This document shows, piece by piece, positions 10,637-21,052 of a stretch of DNA of 64,000 nucleotides; within the stretch, counting starts at the first letter, position 1; every line of letters starts with the position of its first letter. The notes beneath the pieces are model-generated. The model searched no databases. It had not been told where the DNA came from and saw only the letters and a program-made list of their open reading frames with translations. Where the stretch lies: the NCBI GenBank assembly GCA_951394405.1, contig OX596343.1, positions 1,364,001 to 1,428,000 of the forward strand, given 5' to 3'. A program made the translations under genes and the position numbers. The stretch comes from Coprinellus micaceus. Taxonomy: Eukaryota > Basidiomycota > Agaricomycetes > Agaricales > Psathyrellaceae.

Positions 10637-11734
10637 TTATCCCCTCACCCTTACAACCTTCCTCTTGCCCTTGCCCGCTCCAGCAGGCATTCCTGGCATA
10701 CCAGGCAGGACACCTTCAGCTGGCGCAGCATTCATTCCTGCCTTCACGGTATCGATCAAAACTCCTGATGAAAGTGCAGGCGAAAACTCGCTTATCCTGT
10801 TGCTCAAAGGAGGGTAAGGCGTGGGTGGTACTGGTAAAGGCCGATTTGAAGGCTTCTGCTGCTTCTCCGCACCCGAAGCCGAGACTGGTTTCTTGCTGGG
10901 CTTTGAGGCTGGAGTAGAAGCAGCCGCTTGTGCAGCCTTAGGGGTTGCAGGCTGCTTCCCCTTGGCTGCTGAAGATGCTGTGGTCGTCTCATTAGGAGTT
11001 TCCGTGGTCGAAGGGGCAGTGATGTCGACAGGGGCAGAGGACAGAGAGTAGGGTGGGCGTGGAATGTTTTCCGGCTTCAGGTGTTGAATAGTGAAGCTGA
11101 TCATTTCCAAAAGCTGCTTCTCTAAGGGGATTCATCAGCCCTTTGGAGATGTACATATACACTAGTAGCACACATACTGGTCTTGATGTTCGGATTCACA
11201 AGCTGGCCATTCTTCTTCCACCCCACACGCACACGACCCGGGTTTTCCCAGTCCCTAGGATGGGACTTTTGGACTTCATGGATCGCCCCGAGTCCGAGAC
11301 GAATCGACGCTTCCGTGATATCCTTGCTCTGAGGCCACCATAAACTCTTAACTCTAGAGATTCGACGCTGGCCAGTCCCATACGGGCGCTTGGCGTCCAG
11401 ATATATTGGGTAGATGCACGTCCACCTGGTCCACAAGTCAATGAGTCGCATGGGGTGAAGTTGGATGGGTAGTGAGCAGCAATGAGACGAACGTTTTATA
11501 GGGCGTGATGTCGAAATTAGTGGGGTCCACTTGTTCAGGGGCAAATCTGGCCTGTCTGGGGGGCGATGCTGGCCCCGCCCGCCTCTCCTCAGCCTCGGAG
11601 TCAGATCCGTCGTCCTCATTGTCGATTTCCTGCAACAGAGGGCCTCGAGGGCCTGTATTTGCGATGAACGATGGCAACGGGAGATCGGTGTCGTCGTCGA
11701 ACTCTTCCTCAACCATAGCTGTTCTGCGCGACAT
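10637..11734 (-). CDS. SRP19: Signal recognition particle subunit SRP19
   Basis: SRP19 (yeast Sec65) binds the SRP RNA tip and nucleates assembly with SRP54 for co-translational ER targeting. Exon 1 (from 11734) encodes an acidic N-terminus starting MSRRTAMVEEEFDDDTDLP. The conserved core follows an intron: WTCIYPIYLDAKRPYGTGQR, then RISRVKSLWWPQ, then IRLGLGAIHEVQKSHPRDW and GRVRVGWKKNG. These match the SRP19 fold and its RNA-contacting Arg/Lys residues. A third exon adds an Ala/Pro/Lys-rich tail ending GMPAGAGKGKRKVVRVRG, longer than in animal SRP19 and typical of fungi. It is divergent from the Cys-rich membrane protein gene across about 385 bp. Confidence 0.93.
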
Positions 11735-12118
11735 GCTGAGGACGTCGAAAGGCTTAATTCGTTGCTGGTTGTAGTGACGATGGGCTCAGTTTATGCGATC
11801 CGGTGCTGGTGGTCGTCGTCGGCGAAGCGCTCATCGCTGTCGTCGTCGGGTAAATGAAGATTTCCCACGGCGGGAAGGCTGATGTCAGAGCCATCTGGAC
11901 TCCGTGCTGGTTGCACCTGTACCCTTTCCTCCATCTCTCCTTCAGACGCGAATGTTGACCAGATGCTCCTGCTGGCATCGAGCAGAGCGCAGTCTACGGT
12001 AGCCTCATGGCTGTAGGTCCAGAAATTCTGGAACACACAAGTCTTCATACGGGGCTTACACAATTCACTTAGCCTGACGCTCATCGCCCTGCTTTCATTC
12101 CGGACCATTTCCCTGCCC

Positions 12119-12838
12119 ATGTGCGCAGGAGCTTCAGCAAGCGACGTGGTTCAAGATCCTACTCAAGAAGGTAATCTTGAAGATATCCTTCGACACGACA
12201 CCTATAGGCACAAACCAGAACACGGCTTAATTGATGACAAGACGATACGACTTCCTCGATACCCTATACCTCATCCAGCTCCCCCACCGGTCCGACCTCC
12301 AGGGCCTCCAGACGTCGAGCCTTTCACCCCAGAAGGAAATGAATCGAATGGAACATCTCCCGAGAACCAAATGGTTTGCAGACCCTTTGGTTTATGCGAG
12401 CCATGTCCATCTGAATTTGTGAGCTTCTTCCGTGTCATCAGCCAAATATGGTGGAGATCTAACCTCGTTTGATAGTTAAACGAGCCATACTGCCAACCCT
12501 TTGGAAACAGGAGGCTCATGCATTGCTTTAATGAAACTACAACATCACCACCACCACCCCCGCCTGGTTCTAATCAACGGAACCCGTCGCCACCTCCAGC
12601 GCAGGCGGCAAATGACTTGCCGCAGTCGAATCAAAAAGGAGAGACGCTAGCTTGGGAATCATGCGGACGGATACCAGCACAAGAACGCGCTGATTTCTTC
12701 GAGTTTGTGGCATGCAACGTTGCATTCGTTATCATCGCTCTGGCGATCGTCCTCTGGAGATCGAGAGTAGTGCAGTCTAGGCAGGCCCGGGTGCTGGCTG
12801 CAAGGATAGGCGTTGGTGGGAGGGGCAGGAGAGCGTAG
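12119..12838 (+). CDS. Fungal Cys-rich single-pass membrane protein (uncharacterised)
   Basis: Two exons join at a phase-0 intron (GTGAGC at 12419 ... GATAG at 12477). The product has a Cys cluster (MVCRPFGLCEPCPSE, then EPYCQPFGNRRLMHC), a Pro-rich linker with a poly-Pro run, a further WESCGRIPAQERADFFEF segment, then one transmembrane helix (NVAFVIIALAIVLW) and a short Arg-rich tail. This looks like a lumenal/extracellular Cys domain with a C-terminal anchor. The region just upstream reads SLTLIALLSFRTISLP in frame, a likely signal peptide, but no in-frame ATG precedes it before a stop at 12014. The true start is therefore probably in an upstream exon. I do not recognise a named family. Confidence 0.7.
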
Positions 12839-13274
12839 AATGTTCTTCGGGTGGCCAGGGATTTCGGAGATAACTGTACGTGCTCGTTCCTCGCTTTTCG
12901 CGCTTCTGGGGGGTGCTGACCGATTCGAGCAGTATTTTATTGTAATCCCTTCGAGGGTTTTGCGCATCGGACTATTGACACTTCGAATACTATCACTCGA
13001 CTATCACTCATCTTGCAACGTTTCAAATGCTACTACACAACTATACAAACAAACAACAAATTAGCTGGAGGTAAGGACCCAGGGACGTCGACTAGCGACG
13101 CTCGTACACTATTACATTGGTTATACAGGTTATAGGGGAATTCAGTAGGGAGATTATACGGACTCGGAGTACAGAGAGAGAGATTATATGCCATGATAGG
13201 TTAGTTTCTTTCCTTGGGAATCTTCATTACGTTGCGACTGAAAACCTGTTTCAGTCCGTATGCTCTTTTCGCCC
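12839..13274. other. Spacer, no gene seen
   Basis: This is the convergent 3' region between the Cys-rich membrane protein and the first DUF6699 gene. It is relatively AT-rich around 12,990-13,200 and I see no gene or repeat. Confidence 0.5.
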
Positions 13275-14121
13275 TCAAGCGACCCTCCCCAGGCCCCGTC
13301 TTGCGTCCAAAAGGAGGGTCCAGACTTCAAGTTCGGTCGTACTAGCGACGAGCCCGAGCCACCTCCATTTCTCAATCCCTCCTTGCGCGTTCGCACGTTG
13401 GGGATGAGGGTGGGGAGCGCGATCGTCTGTAAAAAGTACGCTGCCCGGGGGCAATCCTGCCGTATCTGACTGTGACCTGGCATGTCGGGGGCGATTGTCG
13501 AATTTGACGCAGCTCGAGCAATCGCATTCCAAGCCCGCGCTCAGCGCACACTTTGGGGCCCGAAAAACGGCATCAAGGACGTCGCCGATTGTCACGAACG
13601 CCCTGTCAGGTGCCCCCGGTAAGACTATGATGGTGTTGCAGCATTCCGACACGCGAAGGATCATGAACGGCAGAGGAGGGTTCGTGGCGCTTTCTAGTTT
13701 CCAGTTGTTCCTCCTGACGCGTTCTTGGGGGCACGACGCCGTTGCTGATGGGGCTCGGATGTTCCAGTCGATTTGCCCTGGATTGAGGAAAGCGGAAACG
13801 CGGATAGTTCTGAAAGAGGGAGCTCCCGAAGGTGGGAGCGGTGCCGCAGAGTACAGTGGACGAATGTGGTTGGGAGGTGTGGAGGAGGGGGATAGGGGCG
13901 GAGGAGGGATGTGTTGAGGCTGCGGTGCGAAGGCGGATGGATGGAAGCCCAACCTAGGTGGATTGTGAGCAAGTGGGCGGCGTCAACTGTGATAAAGCTT
14001 ACTGAATCGGTGGTAGGAGCCAAGGAGGGGTTTGCGGGGGAGGAAAACGCTCGGAATGTACGCTCGATTGGCTCCCTGGATAATGGGCGTGGTCGTGATT
14101 CGGGTCGTAGGGAAAAGACAT
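13275..14121 (-). CDS. DUF6699-domain protein 1
   Basis: Exon 1 (14121-14003) begins MSFPYDPNHDHAHYPGSQ. A 49-nt intron (14002-13954, GTAAGC...CTAG) follows, then exon 2 (13953-13275). The N-terminal third is Pro-rich and likely disordered (FHPSAFAPQPQHIPPPP). The C-terminal domain runs from QIDWNIRAP through LRVSECCNTIIVLPGAP, VTIGDVLDAVFRAP and WRWLGLVASTTELEVWTLLL. That layout (a W near the start, a small beta-rich middle, a W-x-G-[LM] strand and a T-E-x-[DE]-V-W-x-L end) is what I know of DUF6699, a family common in Agaricomycetes and of unknown function. Start choice rests on the ATG after an in-frame stop and on a TATA box at 14290-14297. It is a paralogue of the gene at 15,629. Confidence 0.78.
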
Positions 14122-15628
14122 CACAGCTTCAATGAACGGTAATCAGTTGGAGTGGGATGAGGGTAGTTGGAATAAGCGGGTAGGGGGGCGAAGGTGAGGG
14201 TGAATATTGACAAACGCCACACCATCCACTGGGGGAAGGCGACCACAGGGGGTGGACGTCGACGGCACCGAATCCCACCCCTCCAGGTATTTTATAAGGT
14301 TCCGAGGCTGGTCGTGCGCACGGAGGCTGATACTCGGGAACTGGTAATAACAAAAGGTTTGTTCCGTTAAGCGTCAAGATCCCGTCGGTTGTCTCCGCCG
14401 CAGTTACTCATGTCACTGCGAAGCGCCCGGCGTTAAGCCTGCTTTGGGTATCATTACTGGCAGATTTGGCTGACTCGTGGCGCGATGCGACTTCCAAAGG
14501 CTGTTCAGAATGACACAAACTGCAGTGGGCTCGGGTGGGCTGCGCAACATTCGTCGTCAATCCTCAATGAAGCTTGACTGCTGTTAACTGCTGATCTGCA
14601 CAGGAGCTATACCTCCAAGGACGTTCTATTGAATAGGGCCGCGAGATGTGGGGAAGGAGATGTGATGATAGAGTTGGACTGCCTTGGACTCCATCAGCAA
14701 CGAATGGAGGTTACGTTCCAGTCCAAGCCTGTTCAGAGTCCACGTTGCAGCGTTCCAACGTCAGGGTAGTCCTGCGCTCGGCTCAATGTTGCTATGACAT
14801 CTCGCCACTGTCATGAATCGCAACGAGGCAGGGGCCAAGGGTATGTCCCGAAGGTCCCCCCTGTCAGTTGGCCCCCACGTTCGACTCGGGCTGTACCTCA
14901 AAGTCGACGGACGGCGCAGCGGAGTGTTTAGCGCACCCCTTCCTTCACTCTTGGGACCAAATGTACCAATGAAATTTTTCGGTTCGTTCGAACTTAAAAA
15001 TACCTTGTAGGCTGTCAGATGAACCAGACCTGGGAAACGCAGCGGGGAGCGACCTAACAGGTCCGGGCTTCTCGGTAAGATTACGGCGGGCTCGGCACTT
15101 GGTCTGGGGCAACGGAAGGAGGCTTTGCATAGTAGCTTGGTATTGGAGGAGTCGAAGGCGAAAGCCTAGAATGCTTCCATCCCATCGGGGAAAGTCCAGT
15201 GGGCTTTAACCCAAGATATCTATAGAGTATGCTCAGCTGATTCAACGAAGCTGCTTCTTTGCTTGATTTCCCACAATAAAACATCCAGGTGCTCTTCACA
15301 TGATGTCCTTTGCACCCCGAATCGTGATAGAAGGCTGTTATGGGAAGCCCCCAAGTGTATCGGCACAGTTCGGCTCCCGCGCCGTAAGCGCCCAAGCGTC
15401 TGTTTCCCCGAACCGGACAAGAATTGCTGCTTAACGAAGATGAAACCCCGGTTCGGCCTCCCGAGGATGGTTAGTCCATTGGTGGTCACCATGGCGTCTT
15501 GTTGCCCTCGTGAAGGGGAGCTGTCGAGCAAACCTTTCATTTGCAGTCCTGCATCTGTCCGGAGTTTCCATCATGATTCCGCAACATCTTCTGGCTACAC
15601 CATTGGCAGTATTCAATAGAGTATGATA
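14122..15628. other. Region between the two DUF6699 genes
   Basis: Apart from the promoter of the first DUF6699 gene, I see only weak open frames. A minus-strand ATG frame at 15,540-15,220 (106 codons, starting MKGLLDSSPSRG) has no recognisable domain or splice support. I do not call it. Confidence 0.35.
14290..14297 (-). promoter_or_regulatory. TATA box of DUF6699 gene 1
   Basis: TTATAAAA on the minus strand lies about 170 bp upstream of the ATG at 14121. The spacing implies a 5' UTR of roughly 130 nt. Inferred from sequence only. Confidence 0.5.
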
Positions 15629-16396
15629 TCACAATATTTCGTACGAGCCCAAGTTCACATTCCATACATCGCGCTCAGTTGTGCTTCCTTGAAGTCCGAT
15701 CCACCTCCACCCATTCCCGTCCACACCCTGGACCCTGGGTCCAGCAACCCTTCTGCCGGTTCGCATCTCCGTCGCCGTTTGGTGATCAATCTGTGATGTG
15801 AGGGTCACCGAAGGCCCTACCGCAAATAAGAGGCTGCCGTTATATGGTGTTGCGTCGAGAACGTCTCTCTCGCGATGATTGGTCCCTTGCGCAGGTCGAG
15901 GCTCTACTATCCGCAAAGCGAATCGAGGTGCGCGGTGGATGCGGGTCAGGAGGTCCAGAATCGTGATGTAATTCGTATTGCTCGCTCCCGCGAAAACGAC
16001 GAGAGCGTTCTCACAGCCTTCGACGCGTACGGTGATGGATTGGAGGGGAGGCGTTGTCGCAGGCTCGTGGACCCACGAAACGTTCTGCTCGTGCACGTGA
16101 GGACTGCTCTGAGTACGAATCGCACGAAATGGAGATTTGCGGACGTCCCACTGAATTTGAGGCGACGGAGAAGCCTGCAGTAAGCTGTGGAGGCGACATC
16201 GGCCCGTCGTGACAGGAGGGAGGGGTACCGTTCTATTCGGGAAACAGCCCCGGAGGAGAGGTGGGGGAAGGGTGGCCAAGGGTGAGGCGGGTAGGGATGG
16301 TGAATACTGCGAGCCCGATAGCGGCGGCAATGAGTGAAGTAGTAGGCTGTTGGGCGATGGGGGAGACGACGGGGCCCTCGGTGAGAAACGAGGCAT
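15629..16396 (-). CDS. DUF6699-domain protein 2
   Basis: This is a single-exon reading of 255 codons starting MPRFSPRAPSSPPSPNSLL. A Pro/Ser-rich N-terminus is followed by the same domain as the neighbour: SPQIQWDVRKSPFRAI, ITVRVEGCENALVVFAGAS, YITILDLLTRIHRAPRF and WRWIGLQGSTTERDVWNVNL. Key shared residues are the Trp at domain start, the W-x-G-L strand and the T-E-x-[DE]-V-W ending. The frame stays open upstream to about 16,693, but a TATA box 53 bp before the ATG at 16396 favours this start. Together with the gene at 13,275 it forms a same-strand pair about 1.5 kb apart, probably an old tandem duplication given the sequence divergence. Function is unknown. Confidence 0.75.
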   Translation of the reverse strand: MPRFSPRAPSSPPSPNSLLLHSLPPLSGSQYSPSLPASPLATLPPPLLRGCFPNRTVPLPPVTTGRCRLHSLLQASPSPQIQWDVRKSPFRAIRTQSSPHVHEQNVSWVHEPATTPPLQSITVRVEGCENALVVFAGASNTNYITILDLLTRIHRAPRFALRIVEPRPAQGTNHRERDVLDATPYNGSLLFAVGPSVTLTSQIDHQTATEMRTGRRVAGPRVQGVDGNGWRWIGLQGSTTERDVWNVNLGSYEIL

Positions 16397-16448
16397 GGCA
16401 ATTTGGGGATGAAGTAGGGTTATGGGGTACCGCTTCCTGTCAGGTGTT

Positions 16449-16456
16449 CTTATAGG
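16449..16456 (-). promoter_or_regulatory. TATA box of DUF6699 gene 2
   Basis: CCTATAAG on the minus strand lies 53 bp before the ATG at 16396 and helps choose that start over in-frame upstream sequence. Confidence 0.5.
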
Positions 16457-16592
16457 TATGATACAAGTAGGCTCTGACAAATTGGGAAGGGTGCCCTTCG
16501 ACCAGTCCATCTCCGCCTTGGTAAGTTCTGGCCAATGTGTACTACCACTATGGTTAGACAATACGGTTATGGCTTCATAGATCCCGATACCG

Positions 16593-16620
16593 CTCCTAAT
16601 CCATGTACTTGGATTAGGAG
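16593..16620. repeat. Perfect 11-bp inverted repeat with 6-nt loop
   Basis: CTCCTAATCCA (16593-16603), loop TGTACT, then TGGATTAGGAG (16610-16620). The arms are exactly complementary. It lies about 200 bp upstream of DUF6699 gene 2. Confidence 0.85.
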
Positions 16621-18397
16621 AAGGAAGTATACCTGACCGAATGAGGCATCCAGGACAGTAATATAGTGTGTTAGTAGCCGGGCAGAATCGCACGGGAACC
16701 CAGTGTGTGCGTAAGACGCCGGAGGCGATGATCGGAGGATCGCCGCGAGCCGACTAGGTCTGAGTTCCTCTAACGGGTAGCAGCCTTGAGGGCTCGTTTT
16801 GTCTGGAAATTGTTCTTCCTTCCAGCTTCCCCAAGTCCCATTCCACTGATTCATGGAACTGGCATTTGGATGCCCCTTTTGGTTAGTCGCGCGGGGAGAT
16901 CCCCTGAAGACGAAGTGTTTCGTGACGTTGCATCACGGGAGTACGATTAGACGGATGATGAGTGCCGGTATATAGCAAAGGCAAGGGTATCATTCAACAG
17001 ACCGGACTGGATGAAAGCATGGGATCCAAGCAACTTTGAAGGCCGGTGGCAGGCGGCATGCGGAAGGTCAGTTAGATGATATGCCGCAAACAGGACCGCG
17101 TTCCCTCGGATAACAGCAGATAAGAACATCGATTGTCACACCACTTCTCTTTCCAACACGTCGGTGACTGAAAGAATGCTGCCAACCAAGTAATTTCCGC
17201 CTTGCGGCCGCATCTTTCGGTCTTGTGCACAGCCGAAGTGAAGACTTCGCCGTCAGTATCACAGTTCGCGAGGTGATTTGTCCTTTTCTATACTCATTCT
17301 ACGAGAGGCGCTGAAACAAAACCACTCGGCCCAAAAGGCTAGGGCTCGAAGCAGGAGAGCTGATCGCTGTCATTGGACGGGGGAGTCATATCCCTATTAT
17401 CCGCGCCCCAACAAACCGGGGACCGAGAGGGACTCGCTAACGGGAATATGCCTCCCAACCCTCCAGACAGCTACCATTCGAAAGTTCGTGTACCCACAGA
17501 AGAAGCCTCATCTACCAAATCTGCCCGTGCGACTCGTGACGGCCTTACACGCTGCGGGTTCCAGAGTCAAGAGTCCTGGATAAAGAAACAAAACTTTGTA
17601 TATTAGCCATCCCTTCGTCGCAATCCAGGCTAATAAACACAGTATTGGGCCCTGAACCCTAGTATTTGTGCATTATGATACGGATTTCTGGTGTTCTTGG
17701 CTGCACGTTCCCGACTACTTGGTGTGCGCACGTATCGGCGCATAGGCGCCCGCGGGCGCTTCGGGTCGGAGTTGAATCACGCGGTGCCGTGTGCCGGTTC
17801 AAGGTAGGGCATTTTCAGGATCACCCATTCGATACATAATCAAGGTTACTCAGCTATGGCGATGGCGCCCGGGAAATACGAATGGATAGGCTCGCAAGAG
17901 TCCGCTCAACCTTCCCTCCGAAACTGCAGCCATTGCCGATTGAAGCGTGGTGATCGTGCTCGTCGCCTCGAGCTCACTGCTCAGGGGGGCTTTGATCACA
18001 TACAGTGGGCGTTAGCTCGAGATGGGTTCTAACATCAACGCCTTGGGCACGATCAGGGGCCGCAACTTAAGCGCATTCGAAAACAACACGTAGGCACGAA
18101 GTCCATCAAGGCAGTCGTGACACGTCCAGGCCACGACTTACGGCTACCAGGCGAGTCACTGCGCACCCTCTTGCACGATATGCGCAGTTTCCAAGGGAGA
18201 AACGCCCTCTTTAAATTAGGGGCCAGGTATCCTTTGCAACTTGGTCACACCTACTGTACATCTTAGCGTCACGATGTGACAGGCATCGCGGCATGAGATG
18301 GCCGCGCCGGTTTTGATCATTAGTCCATACGAGCGCCGCGTTTTCGCCTTCTGGACACTGCGTAGATGGGTGCTGTGCTGCGCAATGAGCCCTTCCA

Positions 18398-18404
18398 TAT
18401 AAAT
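18398..18404 (+). promoter_or_regulatory. TATA box of the MARVEL-like gene
   Basis: TATAAAT lies 94 bp upstream of the ATG at 18498 on the same strand, a suitable distance for a short 5' UTR. Confidence 0.5.
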
Positions 18405-18497
18405 GGATATCAAGTTCATCCCCCTTAGACAACCTTGATTTCTGCCTCCTGCCCCCTCTAGAAATACTTGCAGCTTCAAGTAGCAGACAAGCCCAGC

Positions 18498-19269
18498 ATG
18501 CTCAATCTCAACCGCGACTTTCCGATCTTTCGTAAATACGCATTCTGTGAGTAGCTAAATATTGGCGCTGGAGATGGGCACCCCGCTCACAATTTCCCCT
18601 ATGTGCTTTCTCCATCGCATTTCCAACTACAAATCCGTGCTCCAGTACTCGTCGCCCTTCTCTCTGCAGCCTCCCTTGGAATCAGCGCCTTCCTCGTCCA
18701 CAACTCGGGAGATGGATTCGAAATTCTGTCCCTCGTGACGTCAATCTTTTCTCTAGTCCTTGTTACCGTCCTGTAAGTGTGGAGTTTCCAATTTTAAATA
18801 ATGTTTTCTGGACGAAACCCCACCAGGTACCTCACATCGCTCAAGGCGGCGACCTCGACCTTTACACCCATCGCCACGGAGCTGGCCTTCCTGAGTACGA
18901 AATCATCCCTCTTCCTGGAAGGAATCTAACTTATATACCCGCATAGCCCTCATTTGGATTCTCTGGGTTGTCAGTGGTGCCTTGACCATAAAAAGGAGTC
19001 AAAATTGGTGGTATAGCAATGAGGCCGAAGCATTGGGGGCCATGTCCTTGACCAGCTTCTCCATCTGTGCGTCTTCCAGCCCTATTTTCTCCGATAACCT
19101 TCCATTCATAACCCTGACTGATGCTGTTAATGTAGTGATGCTGTACACCGTCATTCTGGGCACACTTTCCGCTAGTGCACACTCCCGGGGAGCGACGGAT
19201 GTGTGGAGGGCCTCAGCCAAGCTCTTCGATTGGAATGAGGGATCCTCAGCCGGTAGCCTCCAGATATAA
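18498..19269 (+). CDS. Four-TM MARVEL-like membrane protein
   Basis: Five small exons join in phase. Exon 1 is 18498-18546 (MLNLNRDFPIFRKYAF). Later exons encode four hydrophobic helices: LLVALLSAASLGISAFLV, ILSLVTSIFSLVLVTVLYL, TLIWILWVVSGAL and a fourth around SFSILMLYTVILGTLSA. The last intron (about 19,067-19,135, GTGCGT...TGTAG) must be removed to form the fourth helix. Reading through it leaves the frame open but inserts polar residues. The ending is ASAKLFDWNEGSSAGSLQI. A short N-terminus, four TMs and a polar tail suit fungal MARVEL-domain proteins of plasma membrane or vesicles. The precise subfamily is unknown. Confidence 0.75.
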
Positions 19270-19496
19270 GGGAGCCGCGTAATCTCCCGGGTCATGTCAA
19301 TACGGTCCTTATTCAAGCAGTCGGAATGGTTGCATTTTCGCTAAGCGCCCAAACCTGACTCCGCATCATGGAGATAGGGGCTATATTATTTGTCCGTATT
19401 TACCACCGTCGAGAAATCTTGACCATGCGGGCACACATTTCATCCTTGGACCTGCGCCATCTCCTCGTCGCTCCTGAAGCGCACCCACACTCCGAA

Positions 19497-20923
19497 ATGA
19501 CTCCACCAATCTCTCCTCCAGAGGACATCCTCACCAATACGCTCGTTGACCTCAAAACTCAGAACCCAATGCTGGGCATTGCCAAAATCCACACCCTACT
19601 TCTCCAAACACACCCTGAATGGACAGTGAGCGAAAAGCGCGCGAAGAAGATCCTTCAGCACGAAGGTCTCACCTCGATTGCAATCCCCGCTGACGCCGCC
19701 TTGCCTCTATACCCCCAAAGCAGACTGGTGTCAAGCCTCGACGTGAGCAAGTGGACCAGCAAAGTTCGGGTGAAGATGTTCGATAAGAGGAAGGGAAAGG
19801 GATTAGTGGCGTCTGAAGAGATCAAGGAAAACGATGTGGTTTGGAGGGAGGATCCCTTTGTGGTTGCCGCCGAAATGTGAGCGCTTAAGCCCATTTTGGG
19901 TGGCCCAACTTTGGGCGCTAATTTCTAATGTTTCCATCCAATACGCAGGGATATATTCGATCTGCAAGCATCTGGCCGAGCCTGCGCCCTCTGCACCACC
20001 ACTTTCAACGACTCGCCACTGGTCATCCCCTGCCCATCCTCTGCGTCCTCGTCGACCTACTGCGCCGCGCGCTTTTGCAATCGCCTCTGCCTCGCCCGAT
20101 CCGCCAAGGTACACCCACTGCTCTGCACAGGCCAAAACCCCGCATGCGCACCCCTTATCAAGTTCGCCCGCGAAACGCAATGGATGGCCCTTAATGCCCT
20201 CGCCCATTCCATGTCTCGTATCCTCCTCGCGAATCAGTACGACGAAGCGACCCTCAGGCAGGACTGGGACGTATTCAGAGGTTTCGCTGCGCTTGGGATG
20301 GAGGAGAGAGCAAAGTATAGCTTTGGGAGCGAACCCGACCGCCCGACGTGGAAGAAGGCGCATCAGTTGGTCGTGCAGGCATTCAAAGAGCCCAAGAACC
20401 CTGCAGACCAGAAAAGGTTGGCCAAGTTGTTGAAGGAGCCGCTTCCAGTGGATATTGAGCGGGACCTGTTCGGGTATGAGCCCGGGTTCTTAAGGAATCT
20501 GGGCAAGATGAGTCTGAGTGCGTTGCCACTATTCATTTCTTGATGTTCTACTGACACCACACTGCAGACTTAGAAGCCCACGGTGGTCTGTACACACTCC
20601 ACTCCCATCTCAACCACTCGTGCAAGCCCAACTGCTCTGTGCGGCATGTCGACAGACGCACCGCTCTCTCCCGCATAACCATCCTTGCAAAGCGCGCCAT
20701 CGCCCCTGGGGAAGAACTCACCGTCAGCTACGTCAACCCAGAACTCCCATATCGCAGCCGGCAGGACGAGCTCAAGGCGTGGGGCTTCGGTAGCTGCAAA
20801 TGCGAACGGTGCCAGGTGGAGGAGAAGACGTTCAAGCTGAAGGATGTGCTGCAGCAGAAGGACTCAGGGGTTGATATGGATGACCTGGCGAGAGAGCTGA
20901 AGGCTGGCTTGGGTGTGATGTGA
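19497..20923 (+). CDS. SET5: SET-domain lysine methyltransferase Set5-like
   Basis: This is a likely protein-lysine methyltransferase. Yeast Set5 methylates histone H4 tail lysines. The N-terminal segment MTPPISPPEDILTNTLVDL with KIHTLLLQTHPEWTVSEKRA is typical of the fungal family. The SET domain follows (KVRVKMFDKRKGKGLVA), interrupted by a Cys/His cluster (ACALCTTTF ... FCNRLCLARSAKVHPLLC). It then closes with the cofactor motif HLNHSCKPNCSVRH, the catalytic GEELTVSYVNPEL and a post-SET CKCERC. Three exons, with introns near 19,878 and 20,512. Upstream in-frame ATGs at 19368 and 19424 exist. I prefer 19497 because it matches the expected N-terminus. It is followed 129 bp later by the TPR gene. 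Confidence 0.88.
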
Positions 20924-21052
20924 AGAGCATGTCTTGCCATTCTCCGAACCTAAAATGTATCATAGGATGTATCCCGGGTTGAGGAAGCGGAACCTGTAGT
21001 CCACGCTTCATTACCCTCTTACATAAGTTTTCTCCGAGAATGGGGGTTCACC

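Larger units (their letters stand above)
16397..18497. other. Two-kilobase region without a supported gene
   Basis: It holds the DUF6699-2 promoter, a perfect hairpin (16593-16620) and the MARVEL gene promoter. A minus-strand ATG frame at 16,854-16,567 (95 codons, starting MNQWNGTWGSWKEEQF) has a possible splice donor after FGQ near 16,634. It could be a 5' exon of DUF6699-2, but I found no convincing acceptor. Confidence 0.4.

Noticed and set aside
17278..17606. Overlapping plus-strand frames of 77-101 codons
   Set aside because: Two frames overlap with equal quality, with no start context, splice sites or recognisable product.
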